DNA from: Planctomycetota bacterium
GTDB lineage: Bacteria > Planctomycetota > J058 > JAJDCP01
Length of the DNA: 42,078 nucleotides
Assembly (NCBI GenBank): GCA_029260765.1
Contig: JAJDCP010000043.1
Location: 1-42,078 of the forward strand
Direction of reading: 5' to 3'
This document shows positions 25,768 to 33,708 of the stretch, in pieces. The position numbers and the translations under genes are program-made. Every line of letters begins with the position of its first letter. Position 1 is the first letter of the stretch. Under the pieces are notes generated by a model, which did not search any database, was not told the DNA's origin, and saw nothing but the letters and a program-made list of their open reading frames with translations.

Positions 25768-27933
25768 TCACTGTTTCTCTGCAGGCGCACCGAGCAGGCG
25801 CAGGCCGAAGTTCCAGAAGATGCCGCCGAAGACTACGATGAGGAACGGAACCACGAAGCAAAGGATCTGGGCCATGTCCTTCTTCGCGTCGTCGAGCTCC
25901 CGAAGATGGCGGCGCTTGACGCCGCGGTTGCGGATCTGCATCAGCTCCTCGTCCTGCATCAGCCAGTCGATGGAGTTCTTGATTACGGGCCCGTTCAGCA
26001 GCTCGCGGGAGGTCCCTTGAGGGTCGAGCAGGAAACCCGCGTAGTCGGAAAAGCCTTCTGCGTCCGCGATCACCACCATGCGCTGCCCCTCCGATGAGCT
26101 CGTGAGGTGGGGGAACAGCTCTCCGCCGGGTGTGCCCGGCCGCTGCTCGAAGCTGCTCGGGAACGTGCCCTCGAGCGCCACCGCCAGCACTTTCTCTCCC
26201 AGCGGATGCTCTTTGGTGGGTGGGAAGGCCGGATCGTCGCCTGGCACAAGGAAGGTATGGGTGTACTGCCCGTTCCAGGCCGTCACATCGAAGGGGTGGA
26301 CCATCGGGTTGAACGGCTCGGTCCAGGATCGGGCAGAGCTCAACAGCAGCGGGGTCGCCTCGATGCCCTCGACCGCCGTGATCTCCAACGGACAGCTGAA
26401 GATCGGCAGAAAAATCTCGAGATCAGCCGCGATCGGCATCTCGTGGTTGATTCCCTCGTCAACTACCGCCGGCATGTAAGGATAGGGCGAAACCATCGGG
26501 TTGCGCGTCTGTTTGTCGATGAAGAACAGCAGCGGCGACCAGCACCGCTCATCCTGCAGCACGAAGGGCTTCTGGCTCACGCCCCACGAGACCAACAGGC
26601 TATCGAGCCCGGTCTCGATCTGGCGGATCTGCAACTGCCGCTGGTCGCTGGGTTCCGACCATTCGGCCTTGTCGGCCAGCACCAGCAGCTTTCCTCCACG
26701 CATGACGTACTGGTCGACGTTGTACGCCGCCGCCTCGCTGAGATCCTGAGGACGGATCAGGCAGAGCACGTCGACGTCGGGTACAACGCCCTCAATATCG
26801 ACCACGCGGACCTCGTGGTCGCTGCGCAGTGTGTTGACCAGCAGCCGGTACCAGGGATTGCCCCCCGCCGTGGTGAGCTGATTGAGCTCTTGTGGGGACA
26901 TCGCCGTCGGGTCGAGCTGCACCCCCACGCTGCGCTGAAAGCCGGGCAGCAAGCGCTTGAGCAGCTCTTCAATGCGCACGCGGAAGGTGTTGGGGTTGAA
27001 CTCCGCTTCGCCGCTGCATTGCACCAGCATGCGGCGATTGCCCACCGTCAGGACACCGTCGGCATACATTGTCAGCTGGCGGAAGTTGCCCTCTTCGCTG
27101 AAGCTGAGGAAGCCGCGTGGCTGCAGCCCCGTCGATTGCGCCAGCGCCGATTGGCCGGCCTGGTCGACCGGCCCCTCGAGGATGCGGTAGCTCAGGCGGC
27201 CGTCGGTCTTGGCCGTCAGGTCGTCGAGGGTCTCGACCACGACTTTGTGCCAGGTCTCGATCCGCCCAGCCATTTCGGCTGCGGTGCCGCCCTCGGCCCG
27301 TAGAGTCTCCGGACTGCTGAAGTAGACGTCGAAACGGCCTTCGGCCTGCGAATACAACAGGTTGGCGGCGTTGACCTTTGCCTGCAGCTTCTTGATCGCC
27401 GATGTGAGCAGGAATTCCGGGTTCTTCAAGCGCACCAGCAGCTCGTTCTGGGACTTGACGACATCGATCAGGTCCATCAGCTGCAGCGTCTCGAACTGGT
27501 CCCCCAGCTGCACGACCACTGAGAAGTACGACTGCTTGTAGCCCGCGCTGCGCCGCGTCTTGTGCTCGAACAGCTGCGGCTTGACGCCGTAGCTCGAGGC
27601 TTCGACCACCCGCAGGCTGTCCGAGAGCGGATCGCCGACGGCCAGGTCGATCCGCTCGGGATTGCGGCCCGAGTATTCTTCGAGCAGTGAAGTCAGCTGG
27701 GGCACCAACGGCTCGAGGCTCGGCTCGCTCTCTTTGGAGAGGAAGGCGCGGATTACGATCTGGTCCGAAAGGTTGGCCAGCATCTCGCGGGTCACATCCG
27801 AGACGGTGTACATCGCGTCGCTGGTCAGGTCGACCTTGAGCCTCTGCTCGGAGATGATCACCTGAAAGGCGACCACGTTGGCCACCAGCAGCACGCATCC
27901 GAGGATCAACCCAAAGGGCTTGAGCGTCTTCAT
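25768..27933 (-). CDS. GldG-like ABC-transporter-associated protein
   Basis: This 721-residue protein has a first membrane helix (7-25) followed by '[20 protein letters not shown]', the standard opening of the GldG/ABC_transp_aux family (DUF7088). A long extracytoplasmic part includes a segment typical of the family near residues 380-430 ('[18 protein letters not shown]', '[12 protein letters not shown]'). A final membrane helix lies near 688-710. In Bacteroidota such proteins accompany the GldA/GldF transporter in gliding; in other phyla the role is unknown. It follows the permease by 22 bases. Confidence 0.88.
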   Translation of the reverse strand: MKTLKPFGLILGCVLLVANVVAFQVIISEQRLKVDLTSDAMYTVSDVTREMLANLSDQIVIRAFLSKESEPSLEPLVPQLTSLLEEYSGRNPERIDLAVGDPLSDSLRVVEASSYGVKPQLFEHKTRRSAGYKQSYFSVVVQLGDQFETLQLMDLIDVVKSQNELLVRLKNPEFLLTSAIKKLQAKVNAANLLYSQAEGRFDVYFSSPETLRAEGGTAAEMAGRIETWHKVVVETLDDLTAKTDGRLSYRILEGPVDQAGQSALAQSTGLQPRGFLSFSEEGNFRQLTMYADGVLTVGNRRMLVQCSGEAEFNPNTFRVRIEELLKRLLPGFQRSVGVQLDPTAMSPQELNQLTTAGGNPWYRLLVNTLRSDHEVRVVDIEGVVPDVDVLCLIRPQDLSEAAAYNVDQYVMRGGKLLVLADKAEWSEPSDQRQLQIRQIETGLDSLLVSWGVSQKPFVLQDERCWSPLLFFIDKQTRNPMVSPYPYMPAVVDEGINHEMPIAADLEIFLPIFSCPLEITAVEGIEATPLLLSSARSWTEPFNPMVHPFDVTAWNGQYTHTFLVPGDDPAFPPTKEHPLGEKVLAVALEGTFPSSFEQRPGTPGGELFPHLTSSSEGQRMVVIADAEGFSDYAGFLLDPQGTSRELLNGPVIKNSIDWLMQDEELMQIRNRGVKRRHLRELDDAKKDMAQILCFVVPFLIVVFGGIFWNFGLRLLGAPAEKQ

Positions 27934-27955
27934 GACAGGTTCCTTTCTGCTTGTG

Positions 27956-28699
27956 TCAACTGAGCCACTTCCGCAACGCCAGGGTGCGCACGTTGAGGAA
28001 CAGGAAGAAACAGATCAGCCCGAGATAGTAGACCATGTCGCGCAGGTCGAGCACTCCCCGCGCGACGCTGCGGAAGCGCGCACCGATGCCGAGGCCCGTA
28101 AAGACCTCGCGGTAGGCTTCGCCAAACCAGCGCAAGAGATAGTCGTCAGCGATGTTGAGGAAGCTGTCTTCCCCGATGAACCAGAGCAGGCCGCAGACGA
28201 TCAGGGTCAGCAGAAAGGCCAGGATCTGGCTGTTGCACAGACTCGAGACGAACAGGCCGATGGACAGATAGGCCGCGCCCACCAGAGCTGCCGCGACGTA
28301 GCCTCCGACCACGGGACCGATGTCGAGGTCGCCGAACTGCGCGACCGTCAGCGGAATGCCCAGGGTCAGCAGCAACGCCAGCAGCACCAGCGCGAAGCTG
28401 GCGAAGAACTTCCCCAGCACCGCGTGGGCGGGCTGGATCGGGTAGCTCAGCAGCAGCTCGAGCGTCTTCTGGCGGCGCTCCTCGGCCCACAGCCGCATGG
28501 TCAGAGGGGGAATCAGGATCAACAGCAGCAGCGGCATGCTCTGGAACAGGGCGTGGCAGGTGGCCACGCGGGTCTGCCAGAGCTGTGGGAAAAAGTCCCA
28601 CACCACTGCCAACAAGAAGATCAGCAGGAAGATATAGGCCAGCAGGGAGCTGAAGGCACTACGCAGCTCCCTCCTGGCGATCGCCATGATCGTCTTCAC
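27956..28699 (-). CDS. ABC-2 type permease, GldF-like
   Basis: This 247-residue integral membrane protein has about six hydrophobic helices (near 16-34, 55-72, 98-120, 132-155, 165-182, 215-236). 'AIARRELRSAFSS' at the start and 'LEL LLSYPIQPAHAVLGKF' (TYPI-like loop) are hallmarks of NosY/GldF-type ABC-2 permeases. It pairs with the ATPase 13 bases upstream. The substrate is unknown. Confidence 0.88.
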   Translation of the reverse strand: MKTIMAIARRELRSAFSSLLAYIFLLIFLLAVVWDFFPQLWQTRVATCHALFQSMPLLLLILIPPLTMRLWAEERRQKTLELLLSYPIQPAHAVLGKFFASFALVLLALLLTLGIPLTVAQFGDLDIGPVVGGYVAAALVGAAYLSIGLFVSSLCNSQILAFLLTLIVCGLLWFIGEDSFLNIADDYLLRWFGEAYREVFTGLGIGARFRSVARGVLDLRDMVYYLGLICFFLFLNVRTLALRKWLS

Positions 28700-28712
28700 G
28701 GCTTCTCCTCGA

Positions 28713-29639
28713 TCACTGGGCCGCCTTGCTGGCGGTTGCGTTGCGGGTGAGCTGTCGGAATGTGTCGGCCAGACTCGGCTGCTCGATATGCAGCTCGGTC
28801 AAGGCCCATTCTTTGTCTTTGGCAATCTGGTAGATGCGGGCAGGTAGCTTGTCTGGGTCTTTGCCGGCGACCGCATAGCGCTGTTTTCCGAGCGCTTCGA
28901 CCTTGGCGGCTCCGTTCATGGCGCTCAGTGCTTTCAGCACCGAGCTCTTCTTGCCCTGCAATCCGGCGACCACGCGGCGTCCCGTGCCCTTCCCCAGCTT
29001 CTGGTCGGCGACCAGCTCGCCTTTGTGCAGGATCAGCACGCGCGAGCAGGTGGCTTCGACCTCGGCCAGGATGTGGCTCGAGAAGATGACCGTCTTCTGC
29101 TCGCCCAGATTGCGGATCATCGCGCAGATGTCCTCGATCTGGTTGGGGTCCAGGCCCGAGGTGGGCTCGTCGAGGATGATGATGTCCGGGTCGTGCACAA
29201 ACGCCTGGGCCAACCCGACACGTTGCCGGAACCCCTTACTGAGGTGCCCGATGCGACGACGCGCCACGCTGGTGATGTCGCAGCTCTCGAGCACCTTCTC
29301 GATGCGTTGTTTGCGGTGGCTGCCCTGCAGTCCTCGCAGGTCGCAGACGAAGTCCAGGTACTCGCAGACATACATGTCGTCGTACAGCGGTGCGCTCTCG
29401 GGCAGGTAGCCGACCCGTTTCTGCGCCGCCAGCGTGTCGCTCATCACACAGTGTCCGGCGATGCTGGCTGTGCCTGAGGTCTGGTGGATGTAGCCGGTCA
29501 GGATGCGCATGGTGGTCGTCTTGCCGGCCCCATTGGGACCGAGGAAGCCGACCACCTCGGATTGTTTGACTTTGAAGGAAATGCCACGCAGCGCTTCGAT
29601 GGGCCCGTAGCTCTTGCGCAGGTTCTCAACTTCGATCAT
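28713..29639 (-). CDS. ABC transporter ATP-binding protein, GldA-like
   Basis: This 308-residue ATPase has Walker A GPNGAGKT (34-41), signature LSKGFRQR (133-140), Walker B IIILDEPT (153-160) and switch H189. The C-terminal ~90 residues are the regulatory extension seen in GldA/CcmA-type ATPases. The ATG at 29639 with GGGG upstream matches the family start; the longer open frame ahead of it runs over the intergenic stretch. First gene of the five-gene operon that ends with the DUF6941-like gene. Confidence 0.92.
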   Translation of the reverse strand: MIEVENLRKSYGPIEALRGISFKVKQSEVVGFLGPNGAGKTTTMRILTGYIHQTSGTASIAGHCVMSDTLAAQKRVGYLPESAPLYDDMYVCEYLDFVCDLRGLQGSHRKQRIEKVLESCDITSVARRRIGHLSKGFRQRVGLAQAFVHDPDIIILDEPTSGLDPNQIEDICAMIRNLGEQKTVIFSSHILAEVEATCSRVLILHKGELVADQKLGKGTGRRVVAGLQGKKSSVLKALSAMNGAAKVEALGKQRYAVAGKDPDKLPARIYQIAKDKEWALTELHIEQPSLADTFRQLTRNATASKAAQ

Positions 29640-29849
29640 TGCCCAACCCCGTCGGTGATCAGTAGGCGCGCGACGAGGGCTTTGGCCCAGGAGCCTGATG
29701 GTCAGGTACAGCTCCGTTGCGGTCGCACGCGCGCCGCAGTTTCCCAGCGCAACCTGGTAACACAGGAAGACGCGAGTCTCAAGACTTTTTGATCGACGCG
29801 GGCGTTCCGGGCGGGGATGTTGAAGCACGCCTTGAAGGAGGACAACCCG

Positions 29850-30188
29850 ATGGTCGACAGCGCCACCGTTCGCGAGCTTGCCCTGTCTTTGCCCGAGGCT
29901 GTGGAGCAGCCGCATCACGGCTTCCCGTCCTTCCGGGTGCGCGCCAAGATCTATGCGACCTGGCCCGATCCGGGGCACCTGAACATCATGTTGGCAGAGC
30001 AGGACATCCGGCAGGTTGTGCTCGCGGCGCCGGAGTGCTGCGAAGAACAAATGTGGGGGAAGAAGCTCTCGGCGGTGCGGGTGGAGCTGGCTGCCATCGA
30101 GCCGGAGTTGCTGGCGGAGTTGTTGCGGGACGCCTGGAAACGTCGTGCGCCCAAGAAACTACTGAAAAAACTCGAAGAGGAAGGCTGA
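29850..30188 (+). CDS. MmcQ/YjbR family protein
   Basis: This 112-residue protein starts at ATG behind a perfect AAGGAGG. It carries the family features 'LALSLPEAVEQPHHGFPSFRV' (positions ~9-29) and the KKLLKKL C-terminal helix. The MmcQ/YjbR fold is CyaY-like with a double-wing surface proposed to bind DNA; the actual role is unknown. It stands alone on the plus strand and is convergent with the Uma2 gene (a 1-base gap at the stops). Confidence 0.85.
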   Translation: MVDSATVRELALSLPEAVEQPHHGFPSFRVRAKIYATWPDPGHLNIMLAEQDIRQVVLAAPECCEEQMWGKKLSAVRVELAAIEPELLAELLRDAWKRRAPKKLLKKLEEEG

Positions 30189-30189
30189 C

Positions 30190-30909
30190 TCAGATCCCGC
30201 GCAGCCGCGCGATCTCAGCGCGCAGCTTTGTGAGCTCCGCTTCTGCGTTGTCGGCGCGAAGGCGTTCTTCCTCAGTGCGGCGGCGCTCTTCCTCAGTGCG
30301 CTGTGCCTGTTGAGCGATCTGCTCCCGCAGGGTTGGCAGGGGGCCATTCGCTTCGGGCAGGTAGAACCGCACGTGTCCGTCCGCTACCCCCAGTTCCATG
30401 CCGAGCTCGTGACTGGCAAAGCGGCCCGAGGCCTGGCGGGGTATCGGCAGATAGATCCCGTCGCGCAAGCGATAGCCCCGCAGCCTCTCGGGAATCCAGT
30501 CCGCCTGCAGGTCGAACAGGAAATACTCGGGCACCCGCAGATCGTCGCGGTAGCGCGACATCTTGCTGCCGAGGTCTTCGCTGCGGGTTTTGCGTGAAGT
30601 GACCTCCAGCACGAAGCAGGGGCGCTGCCCTTCTTCCCAGCACTTGAAGATCCGGCGGATGCGTTTCTCGACGCCGCGCACGACATAACAATCCGGCGAG
30701 ACACAGTCTGCGGGCACACCCTCGGTCAGATAGACGAAGTTGTTTCCTGACACATAGACCTGCGAGTCGGCGACGAAGAACTCTTCCAGCACCTCGATGG
30801 CGTAGTTCTGCATCTCTTTGCGATGCGCGTCGGTCTCTCCCATCGGCTGCCCATCGCTCTCGGGATAGTGGACCTGCGGACGGGTCCGGGCCTCGTTGGG
30901 TGGAGTCAC
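30190..30909 (-). CDS. Uma2-family (DUF820) restriction-nuclease-fold protein
   Basis: About 239 residues, starting from GTG at 30909 behind AAGGAG. Residues for the PD-(D/E)xK-like core are S-P-D73 in 'VSPDCYVV' and E102-V-T in 'CFVLEVTSRKT'. 'SKMSRYRDDLRVPEYFLFD' is the usual helix-strand segment. A charged coiled coil (about 185-239) closes the protein. Uma2 proteins are multiplied in Cyanobacteria and Planctomycetota with no settled function. Confidence 0.88.
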   Translation of the reverse strand: MTPPNEARTRPQVHYPESDGQPMGETDAHRKEMQNYAIEVLEEFFVADSQVYVSGNNFVYLTEGVPADCVSPDCYVVRGVEKRIRRIFKCWEEGQRPCFVLEVTSRKTRSEDLGSKMSRYRDDLRVPEYFLFDLQADWIPERLRGYRLRDGIYLPIPRQASGRFASHELGMELGVADGHVRFYLPEANGPLPTLREQIAQQAQRTEEERRRTEEERLRADNAEAELTKLRAEIARLRGI

Positions 30910-31036
30910 GGCCAGCTCCTTGCGTGCTCGCGGCGAAGGCCTCGCCTTGTGCCAGAATAGCACATTTGCGCAGATGCCATTGCAGCGCGCCCCTCGCGGG
31001 ACGCGCGCGGGGCAGTCATGGCCGTTTCCCGGAGGT

Positions 31037-31492
31037 CTATTGCGCCGCAGGAAGGACCGACGCGGGCCGCTGTTTCAGCTCGGCCAGGAAGGCGGCGGGC
31101 TCATAGAAGCCCTGCAGGCGCTGCAGCTCACTGCCATCAGCGGCGAGCACCAGGGTGGTGGGGTAGCCAGCGACCTCGAATTCGTCGGCACCCGGCTCAT
31201 CGTTGAACAGACGCACGCATTCGAAGGTCGCGCGCAGGTATTCTTCCACAGTCTTGTCGGACAGCGTCACGGCGTCCAGGCGGTGGCAATTGATTCAGTA
31301 GTTCGACCCGATCTTGACCAACAGCGGCCGGCCGCTCTCGCTGGCCCGGGCGCGTGCCGCCGCCAGATCGTTGCCAAACAGCGCGAGCTGCTCGGCGGGC
31401 ACGTGGTAGTACTGCAGCAGGCCGAAGAAGACGGCCGCGGCCGTCACGACCAGCCCTCCCAACCCGACCAGGAGCTTGGTTTTCAGCGTCAT
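31037..31492 (-). CDS. Thioredoxin-like membrane-anchored protein with in-frame UGA: probable selenoprotein (UxxC)
   Basis: The frame from ATG 31492 has one internal TGA (31297-31295) and continues open to 31037; read through it gives 151 residues. The N-terminal membrane helix lies at about 5-26. A thioredoxin-like domain follows, with 'PLLVKIGSNY', then the UGA as residue 66, then I-N-C69-H-R, later 'GYPTTLVL' (cis-Pro) and a last helix. The UGA falls exactly at the first Cys of the CxxC motif, giving U-I-N-C. A SECIS-like hairpin lies 24 bases downstream. Codon quality and the fold continue without a break past the UGA, which argues against a decayed gene. SD AAAGGGA precedes the ATG, 3 bases after the preA stop. 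Alternative: nonsense mutation. The sel genes are not in the window. Confidence 0.72.
31259..31277 (-). promoter_or_regulatory. SECIS-like hairpin for UGA at 31297
   Basis: On the minus strand, GGACGC pairs with GC-U-GUCC: six base pairs with one bulged U on the 3' side, extendable by a U-G wobble. The loop is CGUGAC, with G at its second position and a GU as in the E. coli fdhF element. The loop starts 24 bases after the UGA, within the range usually given for bacterial SECIS elements. Confidence 0.6.
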
Positions 31493-31495
31493 CTC

Positions 31496-32611
31496 TCAGT
31501 CCCTTTCAGTAGTCAGCGCCGCCGTCTCTTTCTCGATATCATCTGTACCCCAGTTGCCATCCTGGTTCGAGCGGGCCAGCTCACGTGCCAGCTTCTTGGC
31601 CTCGCGGGCCGCCGCCAGGCGATCGACCAGGTCGTGGTGGGTGGTGAAGTAGGGCAGGCTCTTGCCCACCACCTCGCGCACCGAGTTGAAGCCGTGCTGC
31701 TGCATGAACGCAGCCAGCCCGGCGCAGAGCTCTTCGGCGATCTTCATGCCGTTGACCATCACCCCGGTGCACACCTGCACCGTTGAGGCACCCATCAACA
31801 GAAACTCGATCGCGTCCGACGAGGTATTGACGCCCCCGATGCCGGAGACCTCGATATCAGGCAGCGCGTCCTTGATCTGCTTGATCATGCGCAGGGCGAT
31901 AGGCTTGACGGCACCTCCCGAGTACCCCCCCGGAGTGCTCATTCCCTCGACGGTGGGCAGGGGCCGCAGCGTCTTGAGGTTGATGCCGATCACGGACAGG
32001 ATGGTGTTGATGGCCGAGATGCCTACCGCTCCCGCAGAGGCCGCAGCCAGTGCTGGCTGGCTGATGTCTGTGATGTTGGGAGTCATCTTTGCCCACACAG
32101 GGATCTTGGCGACCTCGGTCACCCAGCCGGTCACTTCTCTGCAAATGTCTGGGTTCTGGCCCATCGCCGAGCCCATCTGCTTTTCGGGGTGGCCGTGGGG
32201 GCAGGACAGGTTGAGCTCGAGCCCGTCGACGCCCGTTGCCTGAACGAGCTCGGTGATCTCCTGCCAGTTGTCCTTCTTGTACTCTTCCATGATCGAGGCG
32301 ATCAAGATGCGGTCCGGCCACTTGTCCTTGACCTCTTTGAATTCGTCCAGCCAGACCGTGAGGGGCCGGTCGGAGATCAGCTCGATGTTCTCGAAACCGT
32401 AGACCTTCCCCAGGCCATCCTTCAGCTTGCCGTAGCGCGGCACCACGTTGATCACCTCGGTGCGGTCGAGCGCGACGGTCTTTGCCACGGCGCCGCCCCA
32501 ACCGGCTTTGAAGCAGCGGCCGATAACCTTGGCGTTGGTGCTCGGCGGACCGGAGCCGATGACGAAGGGATTGGGGAAACGCATGCCATTGACTTCGATG
32601 GAAAGGTCCAT
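31496..32611 (-). CDS. preA: Dihydropyrimidine dehydrogenase-like (PreA) FMN domain protein, no ferredoxin tail
   Basis: This 371-residue FMN TIM-barrel protein is related to PreA and the pyrimidine-reducing half of DPD. Motifs include 'NPFVIGSGPPS', 'GWGGAVAKT', NLSCPHG (134-140), KMTPNITD (175-182), 'GGYSGGAVKPIALR' and SGIGGV (256-261). The protein ends without the two 4Fe-4S motifs that close E. coli PreA, and no PreT-type partner lies nearby, so the electron source is unclear. The start is ATG 32611 with AGGAG upstream. It is followed three bases later by the probable selenoprotein thioredoxin, suggesting one operon and perhaps a redox link. Uracil/thymine reduction is the best guess, but other substrates are possible. 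Confidence 0.8.
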   Translation of the reverse strand: MDLSIEVNGMRFPNPFVIGSGPPSTNAKVIGRCFKAGWGGAVAKTVALDRTEVINVVPRYGKLKDGLGKVYGFENIELISDRPLTVWLDEFKEVKDKWPDRILIASIMEEYKKDNWQEITELVQATGVDGLELNLSCPHGHPEKQMGSAMGQNPDICREVTGWVTEVAKIPVWAKMTPNITDISQPALAAASAGAVGISAINTILSVIGINLKTLRPLPTVEGMSTPGGYSGGAVKPIALRMIKQIKDALPDIEVSGIGGVNTSSDAIEFLLMGASTVQVCTGVMVNGMKIAEELCAGLAAFMQQHGFNSVREVVGKSLPYFTTHHDLVDRLAAAREAKKLARELARSNQDGNWGTDDIEKETAALTTERD

Positions 32612-32651
32612 GCCTGGGATCTCCTGAAGACGCTCTGGAAAGCAAACCTCT

Positions 32652-32681
32652 ATTGTAGGATATGAAACGCCTACGTGCCAG
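32652..32681 (-). promoter_or_regulatory. Promoter of the preA-selenoprotein operon
   Basis: On the minus strand: -35 CTGGCA (32681-32676), an 18-base spacer and -10 TACAAT (32657-32652). It is divergent from the panE-gyrA promoter just to the right. Confidence 0.5.
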
Positions 32682-32694
32682 CAGGCTGCGGGGG

Positions 32695-32722
32695 TTGACG
32701 TGGGGCCGCTGGAGCATACAAT
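32695..32722 (+). promoter_or_regulatory. Near-consensus promoter of panE-gyrA
   Basis: -35 TTGACG (32695-32700), a 16-base spacer and -10 TACAAT (32717-32722). The leader would be about 57 bases before the panE GTG. It is the best sigma70-type promoter in the window. Confidence 0.75.
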
Positions 32723-32785
32723 GGTAGCTCTATTGAACCCCCACACTTTCGGCTTTCAGCTGGCAAAGCTCCGAGGGAACACAGC

Positions 32786-33706
32786 GTGCAGATCGGTATT
32801 CTGGGACCTGGCGCACTGGGAACCTGTTTCGCAGTCCAGCTGGGGCGGGCAGGTCACCGCATTGTGGTCCTGGACAGGCGCGGTGCGGGCTGGCTCGAGC
32901 AGGTCGGCTTGCGGCTCGAGGGGCCCTCGCCAGAGAAGACGCGCTGCCGGGTAGCCGACCCCGCGACCCCCCGCGCTCTCGACGCGATCCTGGTTTTCGT
33001 CAAGGCCTACCAGACTGAAGCTGCCGTCGAACGCTGGCGGGGTTGGCTCGAGAAGGCAGGACTGGTCGCCAGTTTTCAGAACGGCACCCGGCATGGCGAT
33101 TTGCTCCGCAGCGTCGATCCCGAGCTGGTGCTCGCCACGACCGCCCAGGCGGCCACCCGCCTGGGACCTGGCCACGCTTTCCACGCGGGCGCGGGCCACA
33201 CCTGGCTGTGCCGCAATGCCCGAAGCGCGCGGCTGGCCGCCTTGTTGAACGGCGCAGGCATCGGCTGCGAAGAGGTGGATGGCTACGAGCGTGTGTTGTG
33301 GGAGAAGCTGGCAGTCAGCGCCGCGATCAATCCGGTCAGCGCGCTGCTCGATGCCCCCAACGGGAAGGTCTGGCAGCATCCGCACGCCCGAGAGGTCGCT
33401 CTGGCCGCCGCACGTGAGACCTGGCAGGTCGGGCGCGCCCTCGGCGTGCCGCTGGCCGACGAGGGGCCTGATGCACGGGTCGAAGCCGTCTGCCAGGCGA
33501 CTCAGCAGAACATCTCTTCGATGTGCGCCGATCTGCGGCGTGGCTCGAAGACCGAGATCGATGCGATCTCGCTGGCCGTGGTCGAGGCGGCCGCGCGCTG
33601 TGAAACACCGGCCCCGGTCAACTGGACCCTGGCCCAATTGATCCTGGCCCGAACGACAGACAGCCCTGTCGCTGGTGGTGTTGCTGCCGGCACGAAGGAG
33701 CCCTGA
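32786..33706 (+). CDS. panE: 2-dehydropantoate 2-reductase (ketopantoate reductase)
   Basis: This 306-residue protein reduces ketopantoate to pantoate with NADPH, in coenzyme A synthesis. The Rossmann loop is GILGPGALG (4-12). The catalytic region is 'LWEKLAVSAAINPVSAL' with K174 and N182. The C-terminal 'NISSMCADLRRGSKTEIDAI' supplies the substrate-binding Ser and E257. The start is GTG behind GAGGGA. The gene ends two bases before gyrA, with which it shares the promoter at 32695; the pairing has no known metabolic reason. Members of this family can act on other 2-oxo acids, so the exact substrate is inferred. Confidence 0.87.
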   Translation: MQIGILGPGALGTCFAVQLGRAGHRIVVLDRRGAGWLEQVGLRLEGPSPEKTRCRVADPATPRALDAILVFVKAYQTEAAVERWRGWLEKAGLVASFQNGTRHGDLLRSVDPELVLATTAQAATRLGPGHAFHAGAGHTWLCRNARSARLAALLNGAGIGCEEVDGYERVLWEKLAVSAAINPVSALLDAPNGKVWQHPHAREVALAAARETWQVGRALGVPLADEGPDARVEAVCQATQQNISSMCADLRRGSKTEIDAISLAVVEAAARCETPAPVNWTLAQLILARTTDSPVAGGVAAGTKEP

Positions 33707-33708
33707 AG

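Noticed and set aside
29770..29795. Short AGTC/GACT stem followed by TTTTT upstream of the YjbR gene
   Set aside because: Only four base pairs; too weak to call a terminator.
31037..31270. Separate small gene starting at GTG inside the thioredoxin-like region
   Set aside because: It would begin in the middle of a thioredoxin domain without its first strand and without an SD; read-through of the UGA explains both halves better.
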